A stretch of DNA of 64,000 nucleotides from DATJPR01 sp963752915. Lineage in GTDB: Bacteria > Bacteroidota > Ignavibacteria > UBA10030 > UBA6906. The DNA lies in contig CAVVZZ010000013.1 of NCBI GenBank assembly GCA_963752915.1, forward strand, positions 682,001 to 746,000, written 5' to 3'. Shown piece after piece: positions 50,799 to 59,917 of this stretch. The notes beneath the pieces were generated by a model, which was not told where the DNA came from, did not search any database, and saw only the letters and a program-made list of their open reading frames with translations. The position numbers and the translations under genes were made by a program. Numbering within the stretch: the first letter of the stretch is position 1; each line of letters opens with the position of its first letter.

Positions 50799-52164
50799 GT
50801 GTTCAAAAAGATTCTCATTGCCAATCGAGGCGAGATCGCTCTCCGCGTCATTCGCGTCTGCAAACAGTTCGGCATCAAGACTGTTGCGGTCTACTCGAAG
50901 GCCGACCAGGACTCGTTGCATGTCCGGTTCGCAGATGAAGCGGTTTGTATCGGTCCGCCTCCGAGCAAAGAGAGCTATCTGAAGATCCCCCGCATCATCG
51001 CGGCAGCGGAAATCACGAACGCGGACGCAATCCATCCGGGATACGGGTTCCTTGCCGAGAATGCGAGCTTTGCGGAGATCTGCACATCGTCCGGGATGAA
51101 GTTCATTGGTCCGACGCCCGAAATGATCAGGATGATGGGAGACAAAGCGCTCGCGAAGGAAACGATGAAAAAGGCGGGCGTGCCGGTCGTTCCGGGAAGC
51201 GAGGGAGTGGTGAAAAGTGTCGGCGAAGCCGCGGAAATCGGCAAGGCGATCGGGTTCCCGGTGATCATCAAAGCCGTCGCGGGCGGTGGCGGGCGAGGGA
51301 TGCGGATCGTGCGCGAGGAATCCGAAATGGAGATTGCCTACAAGACCGCCCAGCATGAAGCGGAGCAAGGGTTCGGCAATCCGGATGTGTACATCGAAAA
51401 GTACATCGAAAATCCGCAGACACGTCGAGATCCAGGTCTTTGGAGACCAGCATGGCAACGTGGTGCATTTCGGCGAGCGCGACTGCTCCGTCCAACGTCG
51501 CCACCAGAAACTGATCGAGGAGTCACCGTCGCCCGTGGTCGATGAAGAGCTCAGGACGAAGATGGGGGATGCGGCGATCAAGGGGTGCAAGGCCGTTAAC
51601 TATGAAAATGCCGGGACGGTGGAATTTCTTGTCGACAAGAACAAGAACTTCTATTTCATGGAAATGAACACCAGGATCCAGGTCGAACATCCTGTGACCG
51701 AACAGGTCACCGGCCACGATCTGATCAAACTCCAGCTCCGCGTTGCTGCCGGGGAGAGACTTCCCAAGCGGAAGATCCTGCCGCGCGGGCACGCCATCGA
51801 GTGCAGGATCAACGCCGAGGATCCGGGCAACGGATTTCGCCCGTCGCCCGGGAAGATCACGGATTTCCACATGCCCGGAGGGTTCGGGGTCCGCGTTGAC
51901 ACGCACGCCTACGCCGGCTATGTGGTCCCGCCATACTATGATTCGCTGATTGCCAAGCTTATCGCCTACGCGCTCACGCGTGAAGGAGCGATCCAGAAGA
52001 TGGCTGGCGCGCTGGAGGAATTCACGATCGAAGGGATCAAGACAACGGTGCCGTTCCATCAACAGGTCATGCGCGACGAACGGTTTCGCTCGGCGAATTT
52101 TGACACAAGCTTCCTGGACAATTTTCAGTTTCAGCCGGAACCCGAAGAGGGTTCGCGACTCTGA
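50799..52164 (+). CDS. accC: Biotin carboxylase, single frameshift
   Basis: About 455 residues in two frames; GTG 50799 start. ATP-grasp enzyme that carboxylates the biotin of AccB. N-terminal MFKKILIANRGEIALRVIRV and the glycine-rich loop AVAGGGGRGMRIV are in the first frame; the second frame resumes at RHVEIQVFGDQHGNVVHFG. At about 51418 ccgcagacacg appears where ccgcgacacg is expected, one extra base. With it removed, the protein is full length, so an error or very recent mutation is likely. Confidence 0.93.
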
Positions 52165-52197
52165 CAGCGCTGCAATAAACACTCGAAAGGTCAACTC

Positions 52198-52578
52198 ATG
52201 AATTTTCCTGAAACACTGAAATACACGAAGGATCACGAGTGGTTGCTCGTCAATGGAGATACCGGAACCATCGGGATTACCGACCATGCTCAGGGGGAGC
52301 TCGGGGATGTTGTATTCGTGGAGCTGCCGGCTGTCGGGAAAGCGCTCAAACAGCATGAGTCGTTCGGGACGATCGAAGCCGTGAAGGCGGTTTCCGACTT
52401 GTTCTCTCCTGTCGCCGGAACAGTTCTGGAAGTGAATGCAGGCCTGCAATCCAATCCGGAACTCGTCAATCAGGATCCCTACGGCAAAGGGTGGATGCTG
52501 AAGATCAAGATCGCGAATACGAAGGAGGTCTCGACGCTCCTGTCTGTGGCCGACTATAAAGCCCTGGTCGGAAAGTAA
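52198..52578 (+). CDS. gcvH: Glycine cleavage system H protein
   Basis: 126 residues. Lipoyl carrier that shuttles the aminomethyl group between GcvP, GcvT and the L protein. LKYTKDHEWLLVNGDTGTIG, GITDHAQGELGDVVFVELP and the lipoylation site TIEAVKAVSDLFSP (Lys about 63) are intact. 33 bp after accC, ahead of a terminator. Confidence 0.96.
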   Translation: MNFPETLKYTKDHEWLLVNGDTGTIGITDHAQGELGDVVFVELPAVGKALKQHESFGTIEAVKAVSDLFSPVAGTVLEVNAGLQSNPELVNQDPYGKGWMLKIKIANTKEVSTLLSVADYKALVGK

Positions 52579-52606
52579 TTTCCTGAACCCTTCTGAGCCG
52601 ACGCGT

Positions 52607-52638
52607 GGCGCCCGGGGAATCTCGAGCGCCTTTTTTTT
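52607..52638 (+). terminator. Intrinsic terminator after gcvH
   Basis: GGCGC (52607-52611) and GCGCC (52626-52630) with a central CG/CG pairing form a GC-rich stem immediately followed by eight T. Confidence 0.82.
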
Positions 52639-52647
52639 CTCTGGTGC

Positions 52648-52676
52648 TTGACAAGAGACTTCGTAGGTCGTATATT
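52648..52676 (+). promoter_or_regulatory. Promoter of the TetR/efflux operon
   Basis: TTGACA (52648-52653), 17-bp spacer, TATATT (52671-52676), near-consensus sigma70 type. Identical hexamers to the brnTA promoter. Confidence 0.8.
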
Positions 52677-52691
52677 GGAAACCGATAAAAC

Positions 52692-52731
52692 GCCATAAGT
52701 TTCCGAAGAATAGCTTATGGCTTCTTTTTTT
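52692..52731 (+). promoter_or_regulatory. Leader hairpin with T-tract: attenuator or TetR operator
   Basis: GCCATAAG (52692-52699) and CTTATGGC (52714-52721) form a perfect 8-bp stem followed by TTCTTTTTTT, between the promoter and the tetR start. It has the form of an intrinsic terminator but its inverted repeat could also be the TetR binding site. Confidence 0.55.
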
Positions 52732-52757
52732 AGCCAATGGAAACTGAGGAAACTTCA

Positions 52758-53405
52758 ATGGTTCCCGTTGAGGCAGCTAACGAAGAGGAATTGAGAGGGA
52801 GAATCCTCCGCCATGCGAGGGGCCGATTCCTTGACGAAGGGTTCGTGAGCGTTTCCGTCGAAGATCTTTGCAACGATCTCGGCATCAGCAAAAAGACGTT
52901 CTATAGGATCTTCCCGTCCAAGAACGATTTGCTCCATCAAGAGGCGGATTTGCTGATGGGTGAGGCCCATGCGTTTGTTGTCGGCCTTCTGGAGAGTGAC
53001 AAGGGTTTTGTCGAAAAGGCGCTTACGATTTCCACCGGCGTGGCGACCAGCGCATCAAAAGTCAGCAGGACGCTCATCCGCGACATGCAGCGGCACGCTC
53101 CGGACATCTGGAAACGGATCGAAGAGTTTCGCCTCAAGACCCTGCAAACCAGTTTTTCCCGTCTCATCGAACAGGGGATGAAAGAGGGATATGTTCGCCT
53201 GGATATGAACATCCGGGTTTTTATGCTCGCCTATATCGCCGCGATCAGCCAGGTCATGACCCCGTCTGTCCTTGCGGTCGAGGCCTTCTCCCCGACAGAA
53301 GCGATCCGTGATATCTTCGGAATGTTCTTTCAGGGCGTATTGACAGAAAAGGGGAGAACCCTGATCATCCCCTTCGATCAAATTCAATTCACGAGAAACA
53401 GGTAG
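52758..53405 (+). CDS. TetR-family regulator of the efflux operon
   Basis: 215 residues from ATG 52758 (GAGGAAAC upstream); ATG 52737 has no ribosome site. HTH: RGRILRHARGRFLDEGFVSV, SVEDLCNDLGISKKTFYRIF, followed by a helical ligand domain. First gene of a co-oriented run with HlyD, ABC, TolC and permeases, so it very likely controls their expression in response to an exported compound. Confidence 0.9.
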   Translation: MVPVEAANEEELRGRILRHARGRFLDEGFVSVSVEDLCNDLGISKKTFYRIFPSKNDLLHQEADLLMGEAHAFVVGLLESDKGFVEKALTISTGVATSASKVSRTLIRDMQRHAPDIWKRIEEFRLKTLQTSFSRLIEQGMKEGYVRLDMNIRVFMLAYIAAISQVMTPSVLAVEAFSPTEAIRDIFGMFFQGVLTEKGRTLIIPFDQIQFTRNR

Positions 53406-53413
53406 AGTGCATT

Positions 53414-54403
53414 ATGACCACCGATGCAAACACCATCATCCTGCAGCCATGGCGTATCGCCGTGCGATTGTTTCGTGCGTGGTTGGTCGTCCTCTTTTTC
53501 GGGATCCTGATCATCTCCGGATGCTCGGGAAATGACGGCAAATTCATCGAAGCCTCCGGCACCATCGAGGGGACCGACGTTGATGTCGGGATGGAAGCAG
53601 CGGGGCGCGTCTCCGCTGTCCGTGTCGACGAAGGATCGCATGTCACGCCCGGCGATACCTTGTTGACCGTCGATGACAGCGAATACCAGATCCAACTGCG
53701 TCAGGCGATCGCCAACCTCGAATCATTCGAGGCACAGTACAGGCTGGCCATGGAGGGTTCGCGCCGGGAAGACATTATTCAGGCGGAGGCGGCGTACAAG
53801 ACATCCGAGGCCGACTACCAGAGGATGAAGGGGTTGCTCGCAACACAGACCATAACGCAGAAACAGTACGACGACGTCTATGCGCGGTATGTCGCGGCGC
53901 AGCAGACGTACGAAAAAGTTCGCCGCGGCCTGCGGCCGGAAGAGATTACCAACGCGCGCGTCAGACGGGATTATGCGGCGGCACAGGTCGATCTCCTCAG
54001 GAAGAAGGTCCGGGACTGCATCCTTCTCTCGCCGACCAGCGGCATTGTAACACTGCGATCGATTGAACCGGGCGAGCTTGTGACGATCGGATCGAATGTT
54101 CTGCGCATTACCGACCTCGACCGCGTGGACCTCATGATCTATGTGAACGAAGAAGAGCTCGCGAGGATCACGCTCGGACAGAATGCGACGGTCTCGGTCG
54201 ACGGGTATCCGGGGCGGACGTTCGATGGAAAGGTTGTCTACACGGCTCCATCGGCGGAGTTCACTCCAAAAAATGTCCAGACGAAGGAAGAGCGAACAAA
54301 GCTCGTGTTCGGTGTCAAGATCGAAATTCAGAACCACGATGGTGCCCTGAAGCCCGGCCTGCCGGCTGACGCGAAGCTGACAATCCAGGGAAAGAGCGCG
54401 TAA
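53414..54403 (+). CDS. HlyD/YbhG-type periplasmic adaptor
   Basis: 329 residues. N-terminal membrane anchor (WLVVLFFGILIISGC, about 24-38, with a possible lipobox), barrel-sandwich part (ASGTIEGTDVDVGMEAAGRV), a coiled coil (about 90-190, EAAYKTSEADYQRMKGLLAT) and the closing lipoyl/beta-barrel segments (SPTSGIVTLRSIEPGELVTI). Links the inner-membrane ABC pump to TolC. 8 bp after tetR. Confidence 0.92.
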   Translation: MTTDANTIILQPWRIAVRLFRAWLVVLFFGILIISGCSGNDGKFIEASGTIEGTDVDVGMEAAGRVSAVRVDEGSHVTPGDTLLTVDDSEYQIQLRQAIANLESFEAQYRLAMEGSRREDIIQAEAAYKTSEADYQRMKGLLATQTITQKQYDDVYARYVAAQQTYEKVRRGLRPEEITNARVRRDYAAAQVDLLRKKVRDCILLSPTSGIVTLRSIEPGELVTIGSNVLRITDLDRVDLMIYVNEEELARITLGQNATVSVDGYPGRTFDGKVVYTAPSAEFTPKNVQTKEERTKLVFGVKIEIQNHDGALKPGLPADAKLTIQGKSA

Positions 54404-54406
54404 CCC

Positions 54407-55339
54407 ATGGAAACGATTCTTTCGACGCACCATCTGTCCCGAATGTTTGGTGGCGTTCGTGCTGTCGAGGACGTCAACCTCGACGTGCGGGAGGGCGAGA
54501 TGTTCGGACTCGTTGGTCCTGATGGTTCGGGAAAGACCACCTCCATCCGCCTTCTGTGCGGCATCCTGACACCCACGTCGGGCTCGGCGACGGTGTTGGG
54601 GCACGACATCGTGAAGGAACCGGAAGCAGTGAAGCGCGAGATCGGATACCTGTCCCAGCGATTCACCTTGTACGGCGATCTGAGCGTCGATGAGAACATC
54701 GAGTTCTTTGCCGAAATCAACGGCGTGTTTGACTTCAAGGAGAGGCGGGAAGAGCTCCTTGCCTTCACCCGACTCACGCCGTTCCGCACGAGGCTCGCCG
54801 ACCGCCTGTCCGGCGGAATGAAACAGAAGCTTGCGCTCGCCTGCACGTTGATCCACAAACCACGGCTTATCTTTCTGGACGAACCGACGACCGGAGTTGA
54901 TCCCGTTTCCCGGCGCGACTTCTGGAAAATTCTCCAGAGTCTGCAGGGCGAAGGGATCTCCATCGTCATGAGCACGCCGTATCTTGACGAGGCCGAACGG
55001 TGTTCGCGCGTCGGCCTGATGAATAGGGGGAAGATCCTTCGTGTTGATACCCCGGACGGCCTACGGCGAGAAATGCGCGGGCAGGTCGTGGAAGTCGTCC
55101 TTGATCAGGTGAGAAAAGGATTCCAGGTTCTCCGGGATCAAACCGACCTCCGGGAAATTCAAGCGTTCGGTGACCGGATCAATGTCATGGTGTCCGATCC
55201 GGAAACCGCATTACGGCGCATTCGAGTCATCCTGACCGGGAATGGTATCAACATTCTCAGCATGCGCACAATCACCCCGTCACTCGAAAATGTATTCATC
55301 TCTTTGCTCACTCATACTCACGATGGAGCCACGGCATGA
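54407..55339 (+). CDS. ABC transporter ATP-binding subunit 1
   Basis: 310 residues. Walker A GPDGSGKTT (37-45, Asp in place of the usual Asn), signature LSGGMKQKLAL (134-144) and Walker B LIFLDEPTTGVDP (154-166). Drug-efflux (ABC-2/DrrA/YbhF) type. 3 bp after the adaptor gene. With the second ATPase at 56671 it would correspond to the two halves of YbhF, which is a fused protein in E. coli. Confidence 0.93.
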   Translation: METILSTHHLSRMFGGVRAVEDVNLDVREGEMFGLVGPDGSGKTTSIRLLCGILTPTSGSATVLGHDIVKEPEAVKREIGYLSQRFTLYGDLSVDENIEFFAEINGVFDFKERREELLAFTRLTPFRTRLADRLSGGMKQKLALACTLIHKPRLIFLDEPTTGVDPVSRRDFWKILQSLQGEGISIVMSTPYLDEAERCSRVGLMNRGKILRVDTPDGLRREMRGQVVEVVLDQVRKGFQVLRDQTDLREIQAFGDRINVMVSDPETALRRIRVILTGNGINILSMRTITPSLENVFISLLTHTHDGATA

Positions 55340-56661
55340 AGCGCGCGTTGTCTTTGCCGCTCGTTCTTGTAGTATCTCTTGCCACCTGGGCGTTCGCCCA
55401 GCAGGAAGCGGGTCTGACCATTGAGGAGGCGATCCGGACCGGCCGGGAGCAATCGCACCTTCTGAAGGCCTCTGCGGCGAGGGCGGAGGGGGCGGAAGCC
55501 CGGGCGCAGGAGGCCGGGAGCGCACTCCTGCCGGCCGTAAAGGTCGATGGCGCATACCGAAGGCTCAGCAGCGTTCCGTCGTTTGCTGTTGCGCTTCCGT
55601 TCCCCGGGTTTGCACCGATTGTCATCGCGCCCTATATCCCTGACACCTATCAACTGCATGCGAGTATTCAGCAGCCGCTGTTTACGGGCTTCCGGCTCTC
55701 GAACAACGCGCTGGCGGCCCGGCTCCAGGCTGAGGCGGGGACTCTCGATTCACGGAACGACGAAGCCGACCTCGTGGTGAACATCGCGACTGCATACTGG
55801 ACCGTGTATCAGGCGGGTGAAGTCAAGAACGCCCTCCAGGAAAATGTTGCCCGCCTCGAGAGCTACGAACGCGATACCAAGAATCTCGTCGGGGCCGGGC
55901 TGGCCACACGCAACGACCTTCTCCGTATCCAGGTTCAGCTCCAGAACGGTCGCCTTTCCCTCATCGATGCGGAGAACGACGAGCAGATATCCCAGATGAA
56001 CCTGAATATCGTCATCGGAAGGCCGGCGGAAACTCCGGTCGTTATCGCCTCGTCCCCGATGGCGGTGGATACCAGCGCCGTGCCGCAGGGAACGGTGGAC
56101 CAGGCCCTTGCCGTACGACCCGATGTCGCGGCACTCGATGCCCGCGTTCGGGCATCCAGTGCGGCCCTGAGCGCGGCCCGCGGAGGATATTTCCCCCAAC
56201 TCGCGCTCTCCGCCAACTACTATTACAGCAAACCGAACCAGCGCTATTTCCCGCCGTCGAACCAATGGAAGGATAGCTGGGACGTCGGCATTCAATTTCA
56301 GCTGGATGTCTGGAACTGGGGGGCGACCGCGGCCCAGGCCGAGCAGGCTGAGGCGGCACTTCGTGCAAATCAGGAGATGCTCGCGCAACTGCAACAGACT
56401 GTCTCGCTTGACGTGCGGCGATCGATCCTTTCGGCAAAACGCGCCCGGGAAAAAGTGGATGTCGCGCAGCTCGGGGTGAGCCAGGCCGAGGAGAACTCGA
56501 AGATGCTGTCGGACAAATACCATTCCGGCCTTGCGACATCGACAGAGCTTCTCGACGCAAACGTCGCACTGGTTCAGGCAAAGACGTCGCTGAGCGCGTC
56601 GCTGGTGGAGCAGGCCATCGCCAACATCCGGCTCGAGAAATCGCTCGGGCGGATCCAGTAG
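55336..56661 (+). CDS. TolC-family outer-membrane efflux protein
   Basis: 441 residues. Signal peptide MKRALSLPLVLVVSLATWAFA, then two repeats of the OEP domain with long helices (LTIEEAIRTGREQSHLLKAS, VDQALAVRPDVAALDARVRA). GLATRNDLLRIQVQLQNGRL and GLATSTELLDANVALVQAKT are the conserved repeat motifs. It forms the outer-membrane channel. Overlaps the preceding gene by 4 bp. Confidence 0.94.
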   Translation: MKRALSLPLVLVVSLATWAFAQQEAGLTIEEAIRTGREQSHLLKASAARAEGAEARAQEAGSALLPAVKVDGAYRRLSSVPSFAVALPFPGFAPIVIAPYIPDTYQLHASIQQPLFTGFRLSNNALAARLQAEAGTLDSRNDEADLVVNIATAYWTVYQAGEVKNALQENVARLESYERDTKNLVGAGLATRNDLLRIQVQLQNGRLSLIDAENDEQISQMNLNIVIGRPAETPVVIASSPMAVDTSAVPQGTVDQALAVRPDVAALDARVRASSAALSAARGGYFPQLALSANYYYSKPNQRYFPPSNQWKDSWDVGIQFQLDVWNWGATAAQAEQAEAALRANQEMLAQLQQTVSLDVRRSILSAKRAREKVDVAQLGVSQAEENSKMLSDKYHSGLATSTELLDANVALVQAKTSLSASLVEQAIANIRLEKSLGRIQ

Positions 56662-56670
56662 AGAGGACGA

Positions 56671-57621
56671 ATGGAATCATCAGATCATGCCATCGAAGTC
56701 CGGGACCTCACGAAGATGTTCGGTCGGTTCACCGCCGTCGACCATCTTTCGTTCACGGTCAAGCGTGGGGAAATCTTCGGGTTCCTTGGAGCCAATGGCG
56801 CGGGGAAATCGACGACGATCAGGATGCTCTGCGGACTTCTGGTCCCGACGTCCGGTACGGCGCGGGTGGGTCAGTACGATGTCGCGTCGCAAACGGAACT
56901 GGTGAAACGGTCGATTGGATATATGTCCCAGCGGTTCTCGCTGTATGACGACCTCACCGTCGAACAGAACATCCGCTTTTACGGCGGAGTGTACGGCCTC
57001 GAAGGGGAGAAACTGGAGGAGAGGATGCGATGGGTTCTCACCATGGCCGACCTGAAAGGCAGGGAAGAGAGCCTTACCCGCACGTTGTCGGGTGGGTGGA
57101 AACAACGCCTCGCGCTGGGGTGTGCGATCCTTCACGAGCCGCCGATCGTTTTTCTCGACGAGCCGACGGGGGGGGTGGACCCGATCTCCCGCCGCAATTT
57201 CTGGGAGCTCATCAATGAGTTGTCCTCGCAGGGAACCACCGTCCTCGTGACGACCCATTTTCTCGACGAGGCGGAATACTGTAATCACATTATCCTGATC
57301 AATACCGGCCGTCTGATCGCCGCGGGCAGCCCGAACGAGCTCAAGGCGCAACATATCACCCACCCGATCCTTGAGGTGCGGTGCAGCAGCGTGGTCAACG
57401 CTCTCGAAGTGGTCCGGAATGAATCGTGGGCCCTCGAGACCTCGGTGTTCGGTACGAATCTGCATGTCATGGTGGAGGAGGAACATCAGGGGAAAACCGC
57501 CCTGACACGTCTGCTGGGTGATCGCGGCATCTCGATTTCCCGTATGGAGAGAATCATGCCGTCGCTGGAAGACGTCTTCCTCTATCTGCTCGAACACGAC
57601 ACGAACCGTTCCATGGAGTAG
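56671..57621 (+). CDS. ABC transporter ATP-binding subunit 2
   Basis: 316 residues. Canonical Walker A GANGAGKST (40-48), signature LSGGWKQRLAL and Walker B IVFLDEPTGGVDP. Sister of the ATPase at 54407; together they likely form the heterodimeric ATPase of the pump. 9 bp after tolC. Confidence 0.94.
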   Translation: MESSDHAIEVRDLTKMFGRFTAVDHLSFTVKRGEIFGFLGANGAGKSTTIRMLCGLLVPTSGTARVGQYDVASQTELVKRSIGYMSQRFSLYDDLTVEQNIRFYGGVYGLEGEKLEERMRWVLTMADLKGREESLTRTLSGGWKQRLALGCAILHEPPIVFLDEPTGGVDPISRRNFWELINELSSQGTTVLVTTHFLDEAEYCNHIILINTGRLIAAGSPNELKAQHITHPILEVRCSSVVNALEVVRNESWALETSVFGTNLHVMVEEEHQGKTALTRLLGDRGISISRMERIMPSLEDVFLYLLEHDTNRSME

Positions 57622-57633
57622 AGGCCTGATCGC

Positions 57634-58767
57634 ATGTCCCTTGCCCGTTCACTCAAGCCGATTATCGTCAAAGAGTTCCGGCAGATCCGCCGCGACCCGA
57701 CATCGCTGGGTATGTTGCTGGCCCTCCCGGCGGTGCTCATCGTTGTGGTCGGCTACGCGCTGAATTTCGACGTGAAGCATATCCCGCTCCTCATCTTTGA
57801 TCAAAGCATGACTCCAGAGAGCCGTCTCTATCTGGACCAGTTCCGCCATACCGAGTACTTTGACCTGGTTGCGGATGTCCGCTCCTACCGGCAGATTGAA
57901 AACCTCTTTCTGAACGGAGACGCAAAGGCCGCCGTGGTGATCCCCGCGGACTTTGCCCGCGACATGCTCGCCGGGAGAAACACGTCGGTGCAGATCCTGG
58001 TGGACGGCTCGGATGCAAACAGTGCCGGTCAGGCGTTGAACTATGCCGCGGGAATGACGATGGCCTATTCGACGTCGGTCATCGCGCGGGCATTCCAGTT
58101 CAAAGGGAAATCCCTCCTGGCGCCGATCCAGTTTGAGCCGCGGATCTGGTACAACCCCGATCTTCGTTCGTCGGAATTCCTCATCCCAGGACTGATCGGG
58201 TTCATTATTGTCCTCACATCGGTCGTCTCCACATCGATGACGGTGGTGAAAGAAAAAGAACGCGGGACCATGGAGCAGATCATGGTGTCGCCGCTCCGTC
58301 CGATTCAGGTCATTCTGGGGAAAACCATCCCGTATGTCGGAATCACTCTTGTCGCCTCGACGCTCATCATCATTCTGGGATACTATCTGTTCGGCATTCC
58401 GATACGGGGGAGCATTCTTCTCCTGTATTGCGCATTGCTGATTGTCACGCTCGGTGGCCTCGGGCAGGGACTTCTGATTTCGACCGTCACGGACTCCCAG
58501 CAGGTGGCTTTCATGATTTCCGTCTTCAGTTCGCTTCTTCCCTCCATGCTGCTGTCGGGATTCGTCTTTCCGATCGCGAGCATGCCGATTGTGCTGCAGG
58601 TGCTTTCAAACCTTGCAGTCAACAAGTTTTTCCTCGTCGCTGTCCGGGGGCTGATGCTCAAGGGGGTCGGGTTCTTTGATATCTGGCCCCAGTTCCTCTA
58701 CATGTCCTTGTTTGCCGCCGTGATGTTGGGCGTCAGTACCATTCGCATGCGAAAGCGGAGTCTGTAA
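57634..58767 (+). CDS. ABC-2-type permease 1 (YbhS-like)
   Basis: 377 residues. N-terminal membrane helix (LGMLLALPAVLIVVVGYAL), a large periplasmic domain and five C-terminal helices with the conserved VVKEKERGTMEQIMVSPLRP loop. Inner-membrane half of the exporter, overlapping the second permease gene by 1 bp. Confidence 0.93.
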   Translation: MSLARSLKPIIVKEFRQIRRDPTSLGMLLALPAVLIVVVGYALNFDVKHIPLLIFDQSMTPESRLYLDQFRHTEYFDLVADVRSYRQIENLFLNGDAKAAVVIPADFARDMLAGRNTSVQILVDGSDANSAGQALNYAAGMTMAYSTSVIARAFQFKGKSLLAPIQFEPRIWYNPDLRSSEFLIPGLIGFIIVLTSVVSTSMTVVKEKERGTMEQIMVSPLRPIQVILGKTIPYVGITLVASTLIIILGYYLFGIPIRGSILLLYCALLIVTLGGLGQGLLISTVTDSQQVAFMISVFSSLLPSMLLSGFVFPIASMPIVLQVLSNLAVNKFFLVAVRGLMLKGVGFFDIWPQFLYMSLFAAVMLGVSTIRMRKRSL

Positions 58768-59903
58768 TGAAACGATCGCTTCATGTCATTCGCGAGATGA
58801 TCCGCAAGGAGTTCTACCAGCTGCGTCACGATCCAAGAATGCTCCTGGTGTCAGTGATAGCGCCGGTCCTCCAGGTGTTGCTCCTGGGGTATGCCGCGAC
58901 GACTGATATTACGAACAGCACCATGGTTGTGTGCGACCTTGATCATACACAGGAGAGCAGGGCGATTATTCAGGACTTCACCAATTCCGGATACTTCATC
59001 GCGCGGTACCGTGTCGAGACCCCCGGGGCCGTGGATCAGCATATCGAGCAGGCAAAGGCGAATATTGGACTGGTGGTGCCGAACGGTTTCGGTCGCGATC
59101 TCCTTGCGCGCCGGCCCGCCGAGCTTCAGGTCATCCTCGACGGGGCGGACGCGAACACCGCGAACGTTCTCCTCGGCTATGCGACGCAGATCGTGGCGAC
59201 GCGCTCGGAAGAGATTCTGGCCCATTACGCCTCGCTTGTGCGGGGGGTCCGGGTCGGACGCATTGTTCCCGTTCCCCGCGTCTGGTTCAATCCCGATCTG
59301 AAGAGTGCCAATTACATGGTCCCGGGGGTCGTTGCCCTCGTTCTCATGATCATCACGATGACCCTCACATCGCTTGGCATTGTCAAGGAGAAGGAAATCG
59401 GTACATTGGAGCAATTGATGGTAACTCCCATTCGGTCCTACGAACTCATCCTGGGCAAACTCGTTCCGTTCGTCATAATCGGATTTGTCGACATGACGAT
59501 TGTGCTTGGCCTCGCGAGGTTCTGGTTCGGTGTGCCGCTCGTGGGCAGCGTCGCATTGCTGTTCGCGCTCAGTGCCCTCTTCATTCTCACGACCCTGGGA
59601 CTCGGTCTCTTTATTTCGACGATCGCGAAATCCCAACAACAGGCGATGTTGATAGCACAGTTCTTCTTCTTCATGCCGTTCATGTTTCTCTCGGGGTTCG
59701 TCGTGCCGATTGCAAACATGCCCGCGCCCATTCAGTATGCGTCGTACTTGATTCCGTTGCGGTATTTTCTCGAAATTGTAAGAGGAATATTCCTGAAAGG
59801 AACGGACATCGCCGAGCTCTGGCCGCAAACGCTGGCATTGACAGCGTTTGGTGCGACGATCCTCACCCTTTCCATCCTCCGGTTCCGTAAGACCCTGGAA
59901 TAG
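58767..59903 (+). CDS. ABC-2-type permease 2 (YbhR-like)
   Basis: 378 residues, same layout as its neighbour: LLVSVIAPVLQVLLLGYAAT, the periplasmic domain with VPNGFGRDLLARRPAELQVI, and VKEKEIGTLEQLMVTPIRSY before the C-terminal helices. The two permeases would form a heterodimeric channel. Confidence 0.93.
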   Translation: MKRSLHVIREMIRKEFYQLRHDPRMLLVSVIAPVLQVLLLGYAATTDITNSTMVVCDLDHTQESRAIIQDFTNSGYFIARYRVETPGAVDQHIEQAKANIGLVVPNGFGRDLLARRPAELQVILDGADANTANVLLGYATQIVATRSEEILAHYASLVRGVRVGRIVPVPRVWFNPDLKSANYMVPGVVALVLMIITMTLTSLGIVKEKEIGTLEQLMVTPIRSYELILGKLVPFVIIGFVDMTIVLGLARFWFGVPLVGSVALLFALSALFILTTLGLGLFISTIAKSQQQAMLIAQFFFFMPFMFLSGFVVPIANMPAPIQYASYLIPLRYFLEIVRGIFLKGTDIAELWPQTLALTAFGATILTLSILRFRKTLE

Positions 59904-59917
59904 CGGCGAGGTGATCG

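Noticed and set aside
53723..54856. 377-codon minus-strand frame
   Set aside because: Shadow of the HlyD and ABC genes, which have clear motifs.
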